From Thalassia testudinum (taxonomy: Eukaryota; Streptophyta; Magnoliopsida; Alismatales; Hydrocharitaceae): 64,000 bases of DNA. The position numbers were made by a program, and so were the translations under genes. Where the stretch lies: the NCBI GenBank assembly GCA_037157565.1, contig JAZHRO010000013.1, positions 75,137,501 through 75,201,500 of the forward strand, written 5' to 3'. Positions within the stretch are counted from its first letter, which is position 1, and each line of letters opens with the position of its first letter. Shown here in pieces: positions 35,761 through 47,311 of this stretch. The notes under the pieces were generated by a model. It had not been told where the DNA came from and did no database searches. It was given only the letters and a program-made list of their open reading frames with translations.

Positions 35761-36596
35761 TACATATCTAGCTGCATATATCTATATATACACATATTAC
35801 TATATATATATTTATACATATATAACTACATATATATACCTATATATTTATAACTATATATATATATACATATAGATATATTTACATATATACATATATA
35901 TATTTTCACATTACTTACCATAGTGGTATCGCGGGGATATCTACACCAGTTGCTGATATTCCCCGATACACGCGTACAAAAAGCGTGTTCGCATTCATCT
36001 TCCATTAATCCACCTCACACACGGCACTTCGTCCTGTTGGTTGCGTTTTTCTAAACGACGACCGACTCGACACCGTGCTACATTCCATCTCCGCCTCCAC
36101 CCCCACCCCTTTATACATATATAATATATACCTATATATATACTATATTTACTTTATTTCTGCTTCTCTTTCATTCCAATAAAAAGATTAAAAAATTATA
36201 TAAAAGAGAAAAGATAATCCTTGGCTTGCAGGTACTCCATCTTGCGAATAGCAAGACCCATTTTGGAACCCTGATTTGGCTCAAAGCCAAGAACCTAATT
36301 TTGAGAGTGTGCCTTAAGGACCAAGATTATTAGAAAAAAATCTTAAATAGAAAAGATACTAAAAACACAATAAACAAACGGAAGAGATTCGTTGTAAGAA
36401 AGGCATAGAAACTTGACTTGTAACCCCACTTCCCTGAGTTTGACCCTGGGTCTAAAAGTAACCAAGATAAAATCAAGTAGGCCCGGTTAAAAATTTTATA
36501 AAGAGATGGTTAGGTCCGATTTAGGTTAACCACTATACACACTTCAACGATAAAATCACCATATTAACAACCTATCCGGGTCCGAACACCACACAC

Positions 36597-36830
36597 GAAT
36601 TTCTATTATTGCTCCATGGTTTAACAAAGGTTGAGATGAAACTTTCTGAAAAGTTTTAGTCATATCAATCATTAAGAAATTTCCTAAATTTTAGGACTTC
36701 GGGATGACTCTCAAGCATAGAAATGGAAATATTTCTCTTGATGACTTGATGGTGGTCATTGCTATTGAGGAAGATCATAAGTCTAAAGATGATACATTAA
36801 GTAAATTTCCTATCTTCAAGAAAGAAGCAG
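36597..36830 (+). pseudogene. Ty1/copia gag, right part, broken
   Basis: The gag frame of 18075-18482 resumes here after the duplicated CACAC. It reads LHGLTKVEMKLSE, then after a frameshift MTLKHRNGNISLDDLMV and IEEDHKSKD, the C-terminal part of the UBN2 region. No protease, integrase or RT follows, so the rest of the copia element is deleted before the right-hand repeat. Confidence 0.75.
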
Positions 36831-37098
36831 AAACAAGAGTAGAGAAACTCTCCACTCTCCCTCCCTCTCTCTCATTCTTTTCTCTCTTTTTCTTGATGCG
36901 TTTGTTCAACGTAAGATTTATAGGTCAATCTCCAATCAAATTTGTCGATCTTGCACAGTGAACTTGAGTGATCCACGAGAGGTGTTTGATTTATCAATCA
37001 ATTAAATTGGTTGATCAACCAAATTACCTCGGCTTTGCTCTCCTGAGGTGATTTTCAAGGACGTCCAAGTTCGAAGTATGTCGAATTTCGGAGGTGAA

Positions 37099-37374
37099 TC
37101 ATCGTATCCTTGGAGAAATTCGTTGGATCTCGACACATCGATATTGTGGGAGACGATATTTCTTCTAAAAGATTTCCTTTATGAATGCTTCAATCAGAGT
37201 GATTTTAATCTTTTCTCGTTTTGTTTATATGTGTTTTTGTATGTTATTTATTTTTTATTTTATCTTGGATCGTACGTATCATATTTAACTTGTTTGATTT
37301 AATTTTTTTTTTTATGCGAAATCATTGAAAATACATATATTTTTATTTATTTATTTATTATACGTGTTGATTTG
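37099..37374 (+). repeat. Right copy of the repeat flanking the copia relic
   Basis: Counterpart of 17742-18022. The copia LTR probably starts further left, in 36840-37098, but its start could not be fixed. Confidence 0.45.
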
Positions 37375-38586
37375 AAAAGAAACATGATACACTCAATAGT
37401 CCCTTACCTTTTTCCTTGGGGGGGGGGGGGGTTGTTGACGGTGTTTGTATTGAGTATAACTTGAGTAAGAGCTGGAGTTGAGTTTCCATTTCTTGAAGAA
37501 CGTCACATTTAAATTGCCTTATCCCCTTATCTACTTAACTTCCCCCTAAGAGGGATAATTGAAGGATATCTTATGGCCAAAGATAGAGTTTGTATTACAC
37601 TAGTTGTTAACTTGCTCTTTGAGTGGGTCAATTTGGCGAAAAATGATTGTCAAGATTGAACTTAAAATATAGTAGAAATATGATATGAAAGATACGATAA
37701 AATTTTCATAGGACGATACTTTTATATTTCGATGAAAGTTTCTATTATATAATTATTTATATCACATTGGTTTACAATAAAATGCACATGTGATTTTTTA
37801 TCTTACATTCAAATGTAGTCAAATAAAAGAATCAAAGTTACAACAAGAGTTTGTGTAAGATTACTTTTGTGGGAAGCTGTCATGATATTCATTTATCAAG
37901 TCTGTGGATTCCATAATGGAATTTGTTGTGAAAATTTCTAAAGGTCGTGGACCGAACGTTTTTGCCAATTATGTGCAAATGGAAGTGGATTCCTTCTGTT
38001 GGTAACACTTGATGGTTTTTTCAAGTGAGACACTTAAATTATCTAAAATTAGAATAACAAATAGTTATAATGCTTATAGTTGTAATTAAAGGTATAATAT
38101 AAGAAAAAATGGAAACTATAATTTTTAGTAGAAAACTTGTGTGAAGATTTCAAGTACTTCTGGCAAGTAAACTTTTAGCAACAACACTAAAGGCAATAAT
38201 ATAAATGTCATCTGCATCATCGGTGATTTCAGCTCTAAGTATCATCTTTATAATGTAGGAATAAGAAGTAATTGCAACTTTAGAATATAATTGTGAAACT
38301 ATGTTGTTTTCATTAACTTGGCAAGTATTCTAGGATGTGTGTGCTCTAATTGATATGGTGCACCTCTTGATTTAGAATGCATAGAGTCAATTAATATTAA
38401 TAGTACAACCGTCGTACCATAATTTCATATCGATGAAAAATGTGAACAATGGTTGCCTTTCTTGCATGGGTTGTTGCGTTCAATTAATGTGAAAGATATT
38501 AAGACGTAAAAGTTTGAAATACAATACCATCGAACATAGCTACATACCTATGTTGGACATGTGGAGCATGAGTTAAATATCTTTAC
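37375..38586. other. Intergenic sequence, no gene recognised
   Basis: Mostly AT-rich. A 14-base G homopolymer lies at 37418-37431. 38400-38586 reads weakly protein-like on the plus strand (for example VGHVEHELNIF before the LINE-like insertion) and may be a pseudogene remnant, but no family was recognised. Confidence 0.45.
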
Positions 38587-38601
38587 AATTGAGAACATTG
38601 A

Positions 38602-39517
38602 GGCCTTCCACGTTTCCTTATTTCTCCCTTTCTCTTGTGAAAAACTTCCCTCGTTACAGTTGGGGTCCTGGTCGGCCATTGAGGTTGAACGAGGTCCCCC
38701 CACTCTCATCAGATGTCTCCTTCTCCCTCTGGATCTCTCTAGCTTCAATGTTCTTGACATGCAGAACTTCCTGTGGCTTGTAGTGGTCAGGCACAGCGGG
38801 CGAGGCAGCACCGGACTTGGAGGTCACGAGCTCCTCCGGTTGGCACGAATTGTGGACAACAGGGCCCTCTTCATTCGTGCGGAGCCTCAACGCTGCTTGG
38901 TTGGCGTGCGCAGCGACTTGTAGCAGTAGAGGGGCCTCGGCGACGATGGCAAGCGACGGTTCCGGCCATCGATCCAGGCATGCTTTGGTTCTGTGTGTGC
39001 TCAACATGCGTGCGACAGTTCTAGGCATGTGGCGACCATGTTAGAGTTTGTCTTGGTTTACTTGTCGGCCAAGTGTTGCAGGGGTTGCTTGTTCTTATTT
39101 GTTGTTGTTAGATAGATATATTCTTTTTCTTTTTTTTAGTGTAGTTTGATTTTGTTGGGATCACATGTGATCCTGTACTTTTACGGTTGAGTTTCTGACA
39201 TTTATCTGTAGCCGAATTCAACCTTCAAGTGGATAAATTTTGACTAACTCGTTAGCGCAGTTTTCGAGATTTTTCTCGTTAATGCTTTGTCGTATCTACA
39301 AGCGTGGAGTCGTTCTCCTTCAAGAAATTGTCCGGCTCCTAATCTTGTGACACATTTCATTTTCTTTCTCTTTTATTTCTGATCTTGTTTTGTGTTTTTA
39401 GTTCTCCCATTTCTATTGGGATTATTTCTCCTTACATAGGTGAGGATATTTTGTCTCTCCTTGTACATCCGCTTGTATCGTGTTCTTTCACCTTTTAATA
39501 AAAATATTTTTGAAAAA
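38602..39517 (+). mobile_element. LINE-like or processed-transcript insertion (916 bp)
   Basis: Flanked by perfect 15-bp duplications AATTGAGAACATTGA (38587-38601 and 39518-39532). The 3' end reads TTTTAATAAAAATATTTTTG then an A run, as expected for target-primed reverse transcription. The body is GC-rich to about 39000 and T-rich after. A 124-codon open frame runs on the opposite strand (38654-39028) and a 120-codon one overlaps on the plus strand; neither is recognised. It could be a 5'-truncated LINE tail or a retroposed host transcript. Confidence 0.7.
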
Positions 39518-40536
39518 AATTGAGAACATTGAAATGTCAGATGCTCGAGGATGTCTGCTTTAAACACAACTTGTTGGTGTTTATCGGTAGAAAGTCAGAT
39601 ACGTTGGGAACTTTATAAATCATTCCAAGAAAAAAGACATTAGCGTAAGTGATTTAAATTCTTGAGATAAATTTTAAATAATTAATAAGTGTTCAATATT
39701 TTACCTAAACCTTAACTCCGTAGCTTCTTTGAGATTTTCAGCATTAATCATCAATGTTGAAAATTTGGCAGCATTTAGTGTATATTTACCTGAACTAAAC
39801 TAGAACTAGAAATGTATTAAATTTTGTTAACTCAATATGTAAGAGGGAGAAAATATAATAAAGTGGATATTGAGTAAGAAGATACCATTAAATAAACAAA
39901 CTGAGAGATGAGTTGCAAAGAGTATATCTTGATTTTTCTTCACATGTAAAAGGTTTTGATTGAACTTAGTGGCCATATCATCCTAAATAGTAACACATGC
40001 AAAATGCTTATTAAAAATTAGATATTCAATATCAGAACTTAGTTATTATCGTAAGCTAATTAAGGAATTAGATGTAACTAAAGACAAATAGGCTTGACCT
40101 TATTTGAAATGCATCTTCTTTGTTTTTGAAATATGTCATTAGTTGCCCTTCAGTAATAATTCTCAAGATATCCACATATAATAGAAGGTTTGTGTGAAAA
40201 AATTGCAATGTAGCTTAGGAAAGACTGAAATCACAAAATCTAAAGTAAGTCAACTAAAAATATTTCAACTTGTAATATCTATTAAACATGTTGCATTAGT
40301 CTCGATTGTATGCAAGTGAGATGGAGCAACAAAATGATACTTAGATAAGGGAATGGTTGAATTAGCATTAAGAGAACCAATGACTGGTTTGCAATGATCA
40401 TTCTATAGCAATTATTTGCAATCTTATACTTTTGGTGCGTAGGCTGAGAGATTTCCACATTTCCAAACAGAAAGAAAGAGTCAGGTTGGAGTTTCACCTT
40501 CCACTTTTTTTTTTTTGAAGTTTAAAATAAAACTTT

Positions 40537-40775
40537 GGAATGTTTTATGTTATGCAGGAAGTCAACACGTGTCTCATTATATTATTTTCCTCATGCCAAT
40601 CGATACGATTTAAAGTATATTGCACCGGTTACGTACATACATCAAAGTGGCAACAGGAGAATATAAATATAGCACATGTTGCCCCAGCCGTTATCTTAGG
40701 ATGTTTGATGTTACGCAGGAAGTCAACATTTGTCTCATTCTGCTTTCTTCTTCATGCCAATCGATCCACTTTCAA
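40537..40775. repeat. Direct repeat of about 78 bp, copies about 160 bp apart
   Basis: Copies at about 40537-40615 and 40699-40775 share ATGTT(T)TATGTTA-like starts, GCAGGAAGTCAACA, TGTCTCATT and CATGCCAATCGAT. The sequence between them differs from both. Confidence 0.7.
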
Positions 40776-41190
40776 ACTAATCAGGCTCCATGTCCTTTCT
40801 AATATGATATGATCAACAAATTATCTCCTTTGTGATCTTGTCTTTTTGCACATGAAATAAAAGCTGCTTACCTTGATTTGTCATGTCATTTTCAATTGAT
40901 TTCCTATCACCATTGAATTGATTCCGTTTAGCTTATCCCTGCCACAGATAACCGTTGTCGTGCGTCACGGGAAAAATTTACCTTAATAAATATATTTACG
41001 AACATCCCTCCCTACAGACCCACAAAAAAAAACCCACCTTTTTGTTTTCTTCTTTTTTCAGGTTTAAAATATACAGCAATTATCTTTGATAGTGAAGGGA
41101 ATCAAGGATTTTACCTTATAAGTAATTTTTTTCTTAATTAATCATATTAAACCCGTAGAGAAGGCTTTCATTATTTAATTATGTCACAAC

Positions 41191-41218
41191 TAACTCGCCT
41201 TTAAAAAAAGGTGAGTTA
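41191..41218. other. Short inverted repeat (hairpin)
   Basis: TAACTCGCCTTT and AAAGGTGAGTTA pair with one G-T mismatch around a short A loop. Related GAGGCGA and CTCGCCTA pieces follow within 130 bases, reminiscent of subterminal repeats of DNA transposons, but no terminal repeats were found. Confidence 0.45.
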
Positions 41219-41779
41219 TTATTTTTTTATATAGAAATCACTTCTTTTAGAGGCGATCAAAACCCCAATGTATCTTAGAGGTGGGTTTTTCAAAAGAAAA
41301 CAAAACTCGCCTATAGTATAAGCAAGTTCTTCTGAGTTTTTATATTCTTTTTAGCAATTTCAACTATTGTTGCTGTTACTGAACTAGCATTTAATTTGTA
41401 TAAACCCTATCGTTGGCTTACACAATTAATTTGTAAACTTGTATAAATTCTATCCAATAATTGGTTAAGGCTCCAATTTGTGTATACCCTGGTCCTATCC
41501 TTTGGATCCTTGTTGTAATGAATCACATTCTCATTTCAAACGACATGACCATCGAAAGATAGCAAACATGAAGCGACACTTTTCAAGTGTTGTTTGGATT
41601 TTTTTTTTTTGAACTTTAGGGGTCGTATCGAAATTTCTGCGCACCAAAATGAATTCCGTGCAGAGTATTTTAGTTTGAAGGAGGTTTAGCGTAATTTTTC
41701 TTACACCCATACCCCCTACCATACCCATAACCCATGCCCATCCCTCACACATCCATAAAACACCCCACCTCCATTTGTT

Positions 41780-43370
41780 CACCACAGCAGCTGAGTGAGG
41801 GAGAAGAAGAGGGAGAGTGGGGAGCAGGAGGAGATCGGAGGAGAGGAGGGTGTGCGGGAGGCAGAGGGAGGGTGGCAGGAGGTCCTGCGGGCATTATGCC
41901 GGACGTCTGGAACGAACTCAGGACATCTGGTAAGCACGCAGAGTGTCGAGGTACTAGAGACGTTAGGAAGGTGCATTGGCGCGGCATTCGAGGCACTTTA
42001 GGACGTCTGGAAGCAGCGTCAGACGGCTCTCCGAGACAACTGGGAGTAATGCCAGACATCTAGAGACACCCTGCACCAGTTTAAGACGTCTGATGTTGGT
42101 CAGGGTGTGCGTGTTTGGGTCGGTTCAAGGTCCAAACGAAGTCGATTTTACACGAACAAAGTACCGTTGGTTTTCTTTCGGAATTTCCTACATATTAGGG
42201 TCGTATCCATACCGTTTTGAACTTATTTGACATAATGGTCAACAATGTTAATGATTAGTGTGATCAACTGTTTGGAATTGGTCTTCAGTTTGTAGTGCAC
42301 ACGGGACCTATGAATACATCGAGATCTACCGTTCATGCCCCCATATCTCTCGTACACCTTGGTAGAGTGGTCCCCTCTACTCCTATAGTTTAACTTATTA
42401 AAGTGCATGATAGATTAGAAATATCTACTCAAAACCTATGAGATGAGATGAACCCTAAGACCGAGAATGTGATTGTTTATGTTCGATGTATGAACCTCGC
42501 TTGTTATAAACTGAGAATGCATGTTGTCAAATTCCTTGCTATGAGAAATGAAATGTTAAAAATGATGATTGCTTATCTTGTTAATTCACGAGCTACCTGT
42601 TATATGAATAAGAAACAAGAATACGAGACAAATACATGCCATATAATGAAATAAGCCGAGTACTATGCATGAACCCTATGGGGAACTAGGAAAGAAATCG
42701 TAGTATAGTAATATGGATATTTGATATACGATGGGACTCATTGCCTACGGGCATATTGGTTGATTGTTCGGACTTGGATATGGGAAGTGAGCTGGCCTTC
42801 GTGTACGTGGTATCGGGGAGAGCTACTGTCCCTTTAGTGTAGGGAAGAGCTAGCTACCCCTTGGGTTGGGACCCGGGATTATGATTGACTACCCTACATC
42901 GACTCCTGTTAGACCCACTGGGTAAATTGGGATAGTCGGAAGAGGGTATGTAGACTATTGAGGGGTGAGACCCCTGTTCTGTTTTGTGCTGTACGTTTGG
43001 GAGTACCTGCTAACGGAAAAGACTAACCGCGTACCAATGCGAGATAGCTATCCGTGCGTCTATCACGCGTGCCGTAGTCAATGCTACATCGCGACCATGA
43101 CCCCCAGGTGTAGGACTACCACGGGGTACTCTCTCAGCCAAAGAGTGTCACGTGTGCATCTTGCATCGCGGAAAAACTACATCAAGATCGTTTCCTTAGG
43201 GAACATGTGAATTAAATGATGATGTGGACATTTACTAGAAGACACGAATAATTAAATACTTAATATGCAGGAAACTAGATGACATGAGCAACTGTAAGAT
43301 GCATGAATGGTTTATTATTTTTTTTCTATGCATTAAATGTCTTGTGCACCACTCTACTCAGCATTAGTGT
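41780..43370 (-). repeat. D-family LTR fragment (minus strand)
   Basis: Reverse complement parallels 15430-17230 and 21480-23640: the GGAAACGATCTTGATG block at about 43190, the GAGAGAGTACCCCGTGG block, the GTACAGCACAAAACAG block, the AAAATCGACTTCGTTTGG block (about 42140) and the GACGTCTGG motifs at 41890-42090. The first 380 or so bases of the LTR are missing at the 43370 end. Confidence 0.68.
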
Positions 43371-43375
43371 TCGCG

Positions 43376-43542
43376 CGCTAAATCGATGTTTTAAGATTAT
43401 CGTGTTGTAGTATAGCCAAAATAGCGCTCAAACAAATAAATTTTATTACTCGAAAAGGTTCCGAGGTCGAACACAGGGAGCAATATGGAATTTAAAGCTC
43501 AAGATCACAATTTAAATCAAGAATATATATTGCAATAATGTC
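43376..43542 (-). repeat. 3' end fragment of an Athila-like LTR (minus strand)
   Basis: On the minus strand this reads GCTCCCTGTGTTCGACCTCGG, TTCGAGTAATAAA and a tail, the pattern of the last 150 bases of the A-family LTRs. No PBS follows. It is the direct left flank of element A1. Confidence 0.5.
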
Positions 43543-43547
43543 AGGAC

Positions 43548-46361
43548 TGATGAGAGTCTCATCATGAATCCTAACTAGCATAATTTAATCTTAATAAGTG
43601 TGAAGAAGCTCCTACAAAACCTAAAGAGAAGCTTAACTCAAGAGAATTCTAAATTGAAGAATAAGACAAATCATAAGGGGTAAAACTGTAATTTTACCAA
43701 TGCAGTACACAAACAGGATAATTAAGGGTCTAAACACAGGTCAAATAAGCTTAATAAGGAAGGAAGTGGGATGATCTGATCTGAAAAGGGTTATAGCAAC
43801 TTCTAGAAATTAAATGACATTCTGTAACCCTAAAACAAACCCACTTTAATTCATGAGGTTTGAGGTAAGATAAAAATCAACTAAACCCTCTAAAATTCAT
43901 GGAAAAATACTCCCTAGGGTTTAGAACCTTCAATTTATCCTTTGCAACCTATTTTGACTTAAAAAGAGAACCATGCCCAATTTATGACCTAATTTGGATT
44001 TTTATGCAAATTGATCAGTCAAACGTGGTCAAACCTAAAATCAAATTTCACCATTAAAATCTTTAGGTTCAAATTAGGCTGGTATAAAAATTTGGGCCTA
44101 AGAAAAGACCATCTTGACCGACTTTACAAATTGGTCCTTTTGAATTATTTTTTGACCCTTATCTTTTGAAATCCTTGCACATTGCCCCCTATCTTTCTCA
44201 TCGTTCTTTGCAGAACGGTCCTCCCTGCCATTCTGAGCAGGTGCCATACCTCCGGCAACCTTGCGCGGAGGATGGCGCCTTGCAGGGTATGGCGCCTGTT
44301 CTCAAGAATGAATGGGGGGTTCCCTACGTTGTCCTCTGTCGTAGGGACCCTCCCTAGAGACCTGCAACCACCCATGCCTCTCGTGCGAACACACGAAAGG
44401 CATGTGTCTCCATCTCCGGCGAGCTTCGCATGTCGCTCCCTCGGGCCACTCTCCTTGCCAGCGCCTTTATAAGGAGCGGCAGGGGCTACCGTCCAAGGCA
44501 AGCTATTTCTGGCGGAGAAAACCCCTCTCTTTCGTCTCCCCTCTCTCCGGTCAGATTGCCTTAGCTTCCGGCGAACTCTCCTCCTCCTCCTCGCTCTGCT
44601 GCCATACCTACAGCAGAGCCCACTCTGCCTCGTCGTCCCACCCCAGGCCGCACCAGCTGGCGTCCTCAGATCTCTTCCTCGTCGCCGTCACTCCTCCCCT
44701 GGGCTCCTTCGTCCTCAGCTCCGGCAGGCACACGTCGGGCAGTCTCCCTCTCCCTCTTCGTCGACTAAGTAGGTAGGAATTTTCTCCTTACTCGCCTCTC
44801 ACTTTTCCCTTCTTGAATTAGTTTTTTAAACCTCTCGACTGCCACGACCACCTTCATCTGCTCTGCCTCCGGCCACCATCTCCGACGAGATCGCCCCACT
44901 TCCACAGACCTTTCCACCCCTCGCCAACAAGCCCAGAAGCTCCCCCTCACTCCACTCTAGCGATTCCCCCTACTCCATTCATCACCCTGCACACTCTGAG
45001 CACCCCTCGAACACACCCACTTCCGCGCACGTAGTTTGCCCTAGGTGCACGACCACAGGCACTCTCACCGCACGCCGCCCCTCGCACCGCCTTCGCCACA
45101 CTCTGGCGAAGCTCCCTATGTTGTCTGACATGGCCGTGAGGCCATCTTCGTGATTTCAGGGTTCACGCTCCTCGCCGCCATTGATGAGCTGCTAGAGCTT
45201 CTTCGCAAGCAGCTCCAGGTCTCTTCGACGCCAGGCGAGGGGTCCAGGCAACGTCGGGCAAGTCCGCAAAGGCACCCAAGTTCTCAATTGGGAGCGCGAA
45301 GCCTTCGCTGCTGCCCAATTGACGGCTGCTTCTCGCCTGCGGGCGAGCGGAGCGAAGGTGGGAATTTAGTCCCACCTCGTAAGTGTAGGAGCGAGCGCCA
45401 CCACTTAAATTGAAAAAGTGGAATAGGCTCTTCGCCTCCGATTACACACGTGGTGAGGTCCCTCACCTATCACCGGGTCTCGTTCGCGGTTCACCCACGC
45501 GGATCTGACCCGACCCGACACCCTCCCATGCACTCCTCGCGCACCACCCATGCCAGTGTGCCTGGACCCGGGCACGCGACCCGACCTGATTACCCGGCTT
45601 TGGGAGAGCTTCCTAAAGAGAGATCCAGAGAGAGAGAGACGTGGGGAAGGGGTAGGGTAGGTTTTGCGCTGATGTTTGCGTGTGTGCGCAGGAGAGAAGA
45701 AAGAAGAAGAGAACCAGCAGCCATGACTTAGCTGTAGGGAAGAAGGAAGGAGAAGGAAGAAGAAAGGAAGGAAAGAAGCTGAAGAGAAAGAAGAGGAGCT
45801 GCACTGTAGCAACCGAGCAGTTAAGTCGTCTGAGCGCTGAATCAGACGTCAGTGAAAAAGGAGAGTCAGCAGCAAGAGAAGAAGAAAAGAAAGAAGGAGG
45901 GCCAGAGCAAAAGAAAGAAGAAGAAAGAAGAACCGCAACTGCTGAAGAAGAGAAAAGAAGAAGGCAGGAGGCTGAAGAAAGAAGAAGACAGGAAGAAGAA
46001 AAAGAAAGAAGAAGAAGAAAGAAGAAGCAGAGAAGAAGAAAAGCTGAAGAAGAAGAAGAAAGAAGAAGTAGAGAAGAAGAAAAGAAGAATGAAGAAGAAA
46101 ACAAATTGAAGAGAAGAGCCAGCTGAAGAAAGGGAAGAAGAAAAAACCAATTACCCTCTCTCTCTTTCTCTCTCTCTCTTAATTTTTTGTAAAACCTTAT
46201 ATATATTGTGAATTTATATGCTTCTGGAATCTTGGTTTGCTCCCTGAGTTCGACTTCGGGAAGCTTTTCATTTCGAGTAATAAATTATATTAGACTGGTA
46301 ACCGTTTTTGTTATATACCACAACGACTATAATAACCACAAAGACGAACAAAGCGGTACTA
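43548..46361 (+). repeat. 5' LTR of A1
   Basis: A 2,814-bp LTR, TGATGAGAGTC... to ...GGTACTA, five bases before the PBS. Contains hairpins at 44321-44347 and 44373-44404, TATA at 44466, a GGTGGGAATTTAGTCCCACC hairpin (about 45358), an AGAAGAAG-rich tract (about 45690-46130) and a CT run. Confidence 0.87.
44466..44474 (+). promoter_or_regulatory. TATA box of A1 5' LTR
   Basis: TTTATAAGG, conserved at 32578, as TTTATAAG at 58060, and as CTATAAAAG at 51968. It is followed by a GC-rich GCGGCAGG block. Confidence 0.6.
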
Positions 46362-46366
46362 GTTTT

Positions 46367-46383
46367 TGGCGCCGTTGCCGAGG
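46367..46383 (+). other. Primer-binding site of A1 (tRNA-Asp)
   Basis: TGGCGCCGTTGCCGAGG, one base different from the site in element C. Confidence 0.85.
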
Positions 46384-47311
46384 AGCAACGGCTATTCTAG
46401 AAGCTATTAATTCACAATTTTTGAGTTTCTATTGATTAATTTCTTCTCTTGTGTTGTGCAGGCGTAGGAAATCAAGAGGACAACAAGCAGCCGCACAACA
46501 ACCACACCAAGGACAAGTAATTTTCTATCCTCTCATTTTAACCCCTAAATTCTAAAGAGGAAGAAAAAGAAAGAAAAAGCAATTTAGGCATAACCTGTCT
46601 TCCATACTTAGTAAATCACCAAAGCTGCCTGTTTTCAATTTCAACACAATATATCTGTACATCCATTAAAGGTGGTTAGGGCTAAAACCTTCTTGCTTGA
46701 GCCCTAATTACCCAATATAAAGGCAACTAACTGGACCAATTAGAGCCAATATAAGATTCAAAACTAGGGTTTTAGAGACACACTTTCTAAGCAAAAATTG
46801 AGAATTCCCAAAAGAAGTGTACCCAAACCATTGATTGAAAACACTTATTAAAGAGAAACCCTAAGAAATTTGGCTCTTAAAAACACTTGAACCCTAAAAG
46901 ACAAGACCTAATAAGCTCTCAAAGGAACTAATAGGTGAAGTTGACCCCTTGGGTCAACCAACCTTGAACTTAGGTCACTCTTTGCACTCAAAAGGTTAAA
47001 GTTCAAGTGAAAACCTAAGCACCTTGATCCTAACTAAAAGTGGTAGACTTAAGAGGTCAAGGTCCCCATTCTGGTCTATCTGGAATCTCAGTGACAAGAG
47101 AGGTTGGGTGGGGGAAACCCTGTAACCCGTGGGGGCGCTCTACTGTGTAGGGGTCTTCGCGGGACTCACCCTCTCTGGTTGCCCAGGAAATTCTCAGGTG
47201 GACGACCTTTTGATCAAGGGGTCCATCCACCCCGAACCTCAATAGTCACCCAACATTCTGGGTGTCTTTATTGGGTCCAGCACTTGCTAAACTCACCCTC
47301 TCCATTAGTGT
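46384..47311 (+). other. Leader of A1
   Basis: Noncoding, closely matched by 59952-60868 in A2. Contains the GTGCAGGCGTAGGAAATCAAG block after the PBS and a GC-rich patch at 47100-47230. No ORF with homology was seen. Confidence 0.7.

Larger units (their letters stand above)
18483..36591 (+). mobile_element. Athila-like gag-protease-only element 'C' with nested insertions
   Basis: The element is bounded by identical 5-bp duplications CACAC (18478-18482 and 36592-36596), with LTRs that begin TGATTG and end AACACCA. It has a tRNA-Asp PBS (20888), gag (24959), protease (27.1 kb), a second PPT-like motif (28233) and a terminal PPT (29364). RT, RNase H and integrase are absent. Subtracting the nested D solo LTR and nested element B leaves about 10.5 kb. 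The gag and protease resemble those of the A elements, including the MFGRRS start, so C is best called a non-autonomous Athila relative. It sits inside the gag of an older copia element. Confidence 0.85.
29377..36591 (+). repeat. 3' LTR of element C, split by element B
   Basis: The LTR occupies 29377-29665 and 34604-36591, about 2,277 bp without the insert, against 2,396 bp for the 5' LTR. The halves rejoin exactly at CAAGC, where the 5' LTR reads continuously near 18765. Most of the length difference lies in the TA array and the segment before it. The TATA box is mutated. Confidence 0.85.
39533..41779. other. Intergenic AT-rich sequence
   Basis: No gene recognised. It holds the direct repeat at 40537-40775 and the hairpin at 41191-41218. 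41700-41770 is a run of CCCATACCC-like units. Confidence 0.5.

Noticed and set aside
38654..39028. 124-codon minus-strand ORF as a host gene
   Set aside because: It lies within the retroposed insert on the strand opposite to its A tail; no recognisable domain, so not called as a gene.
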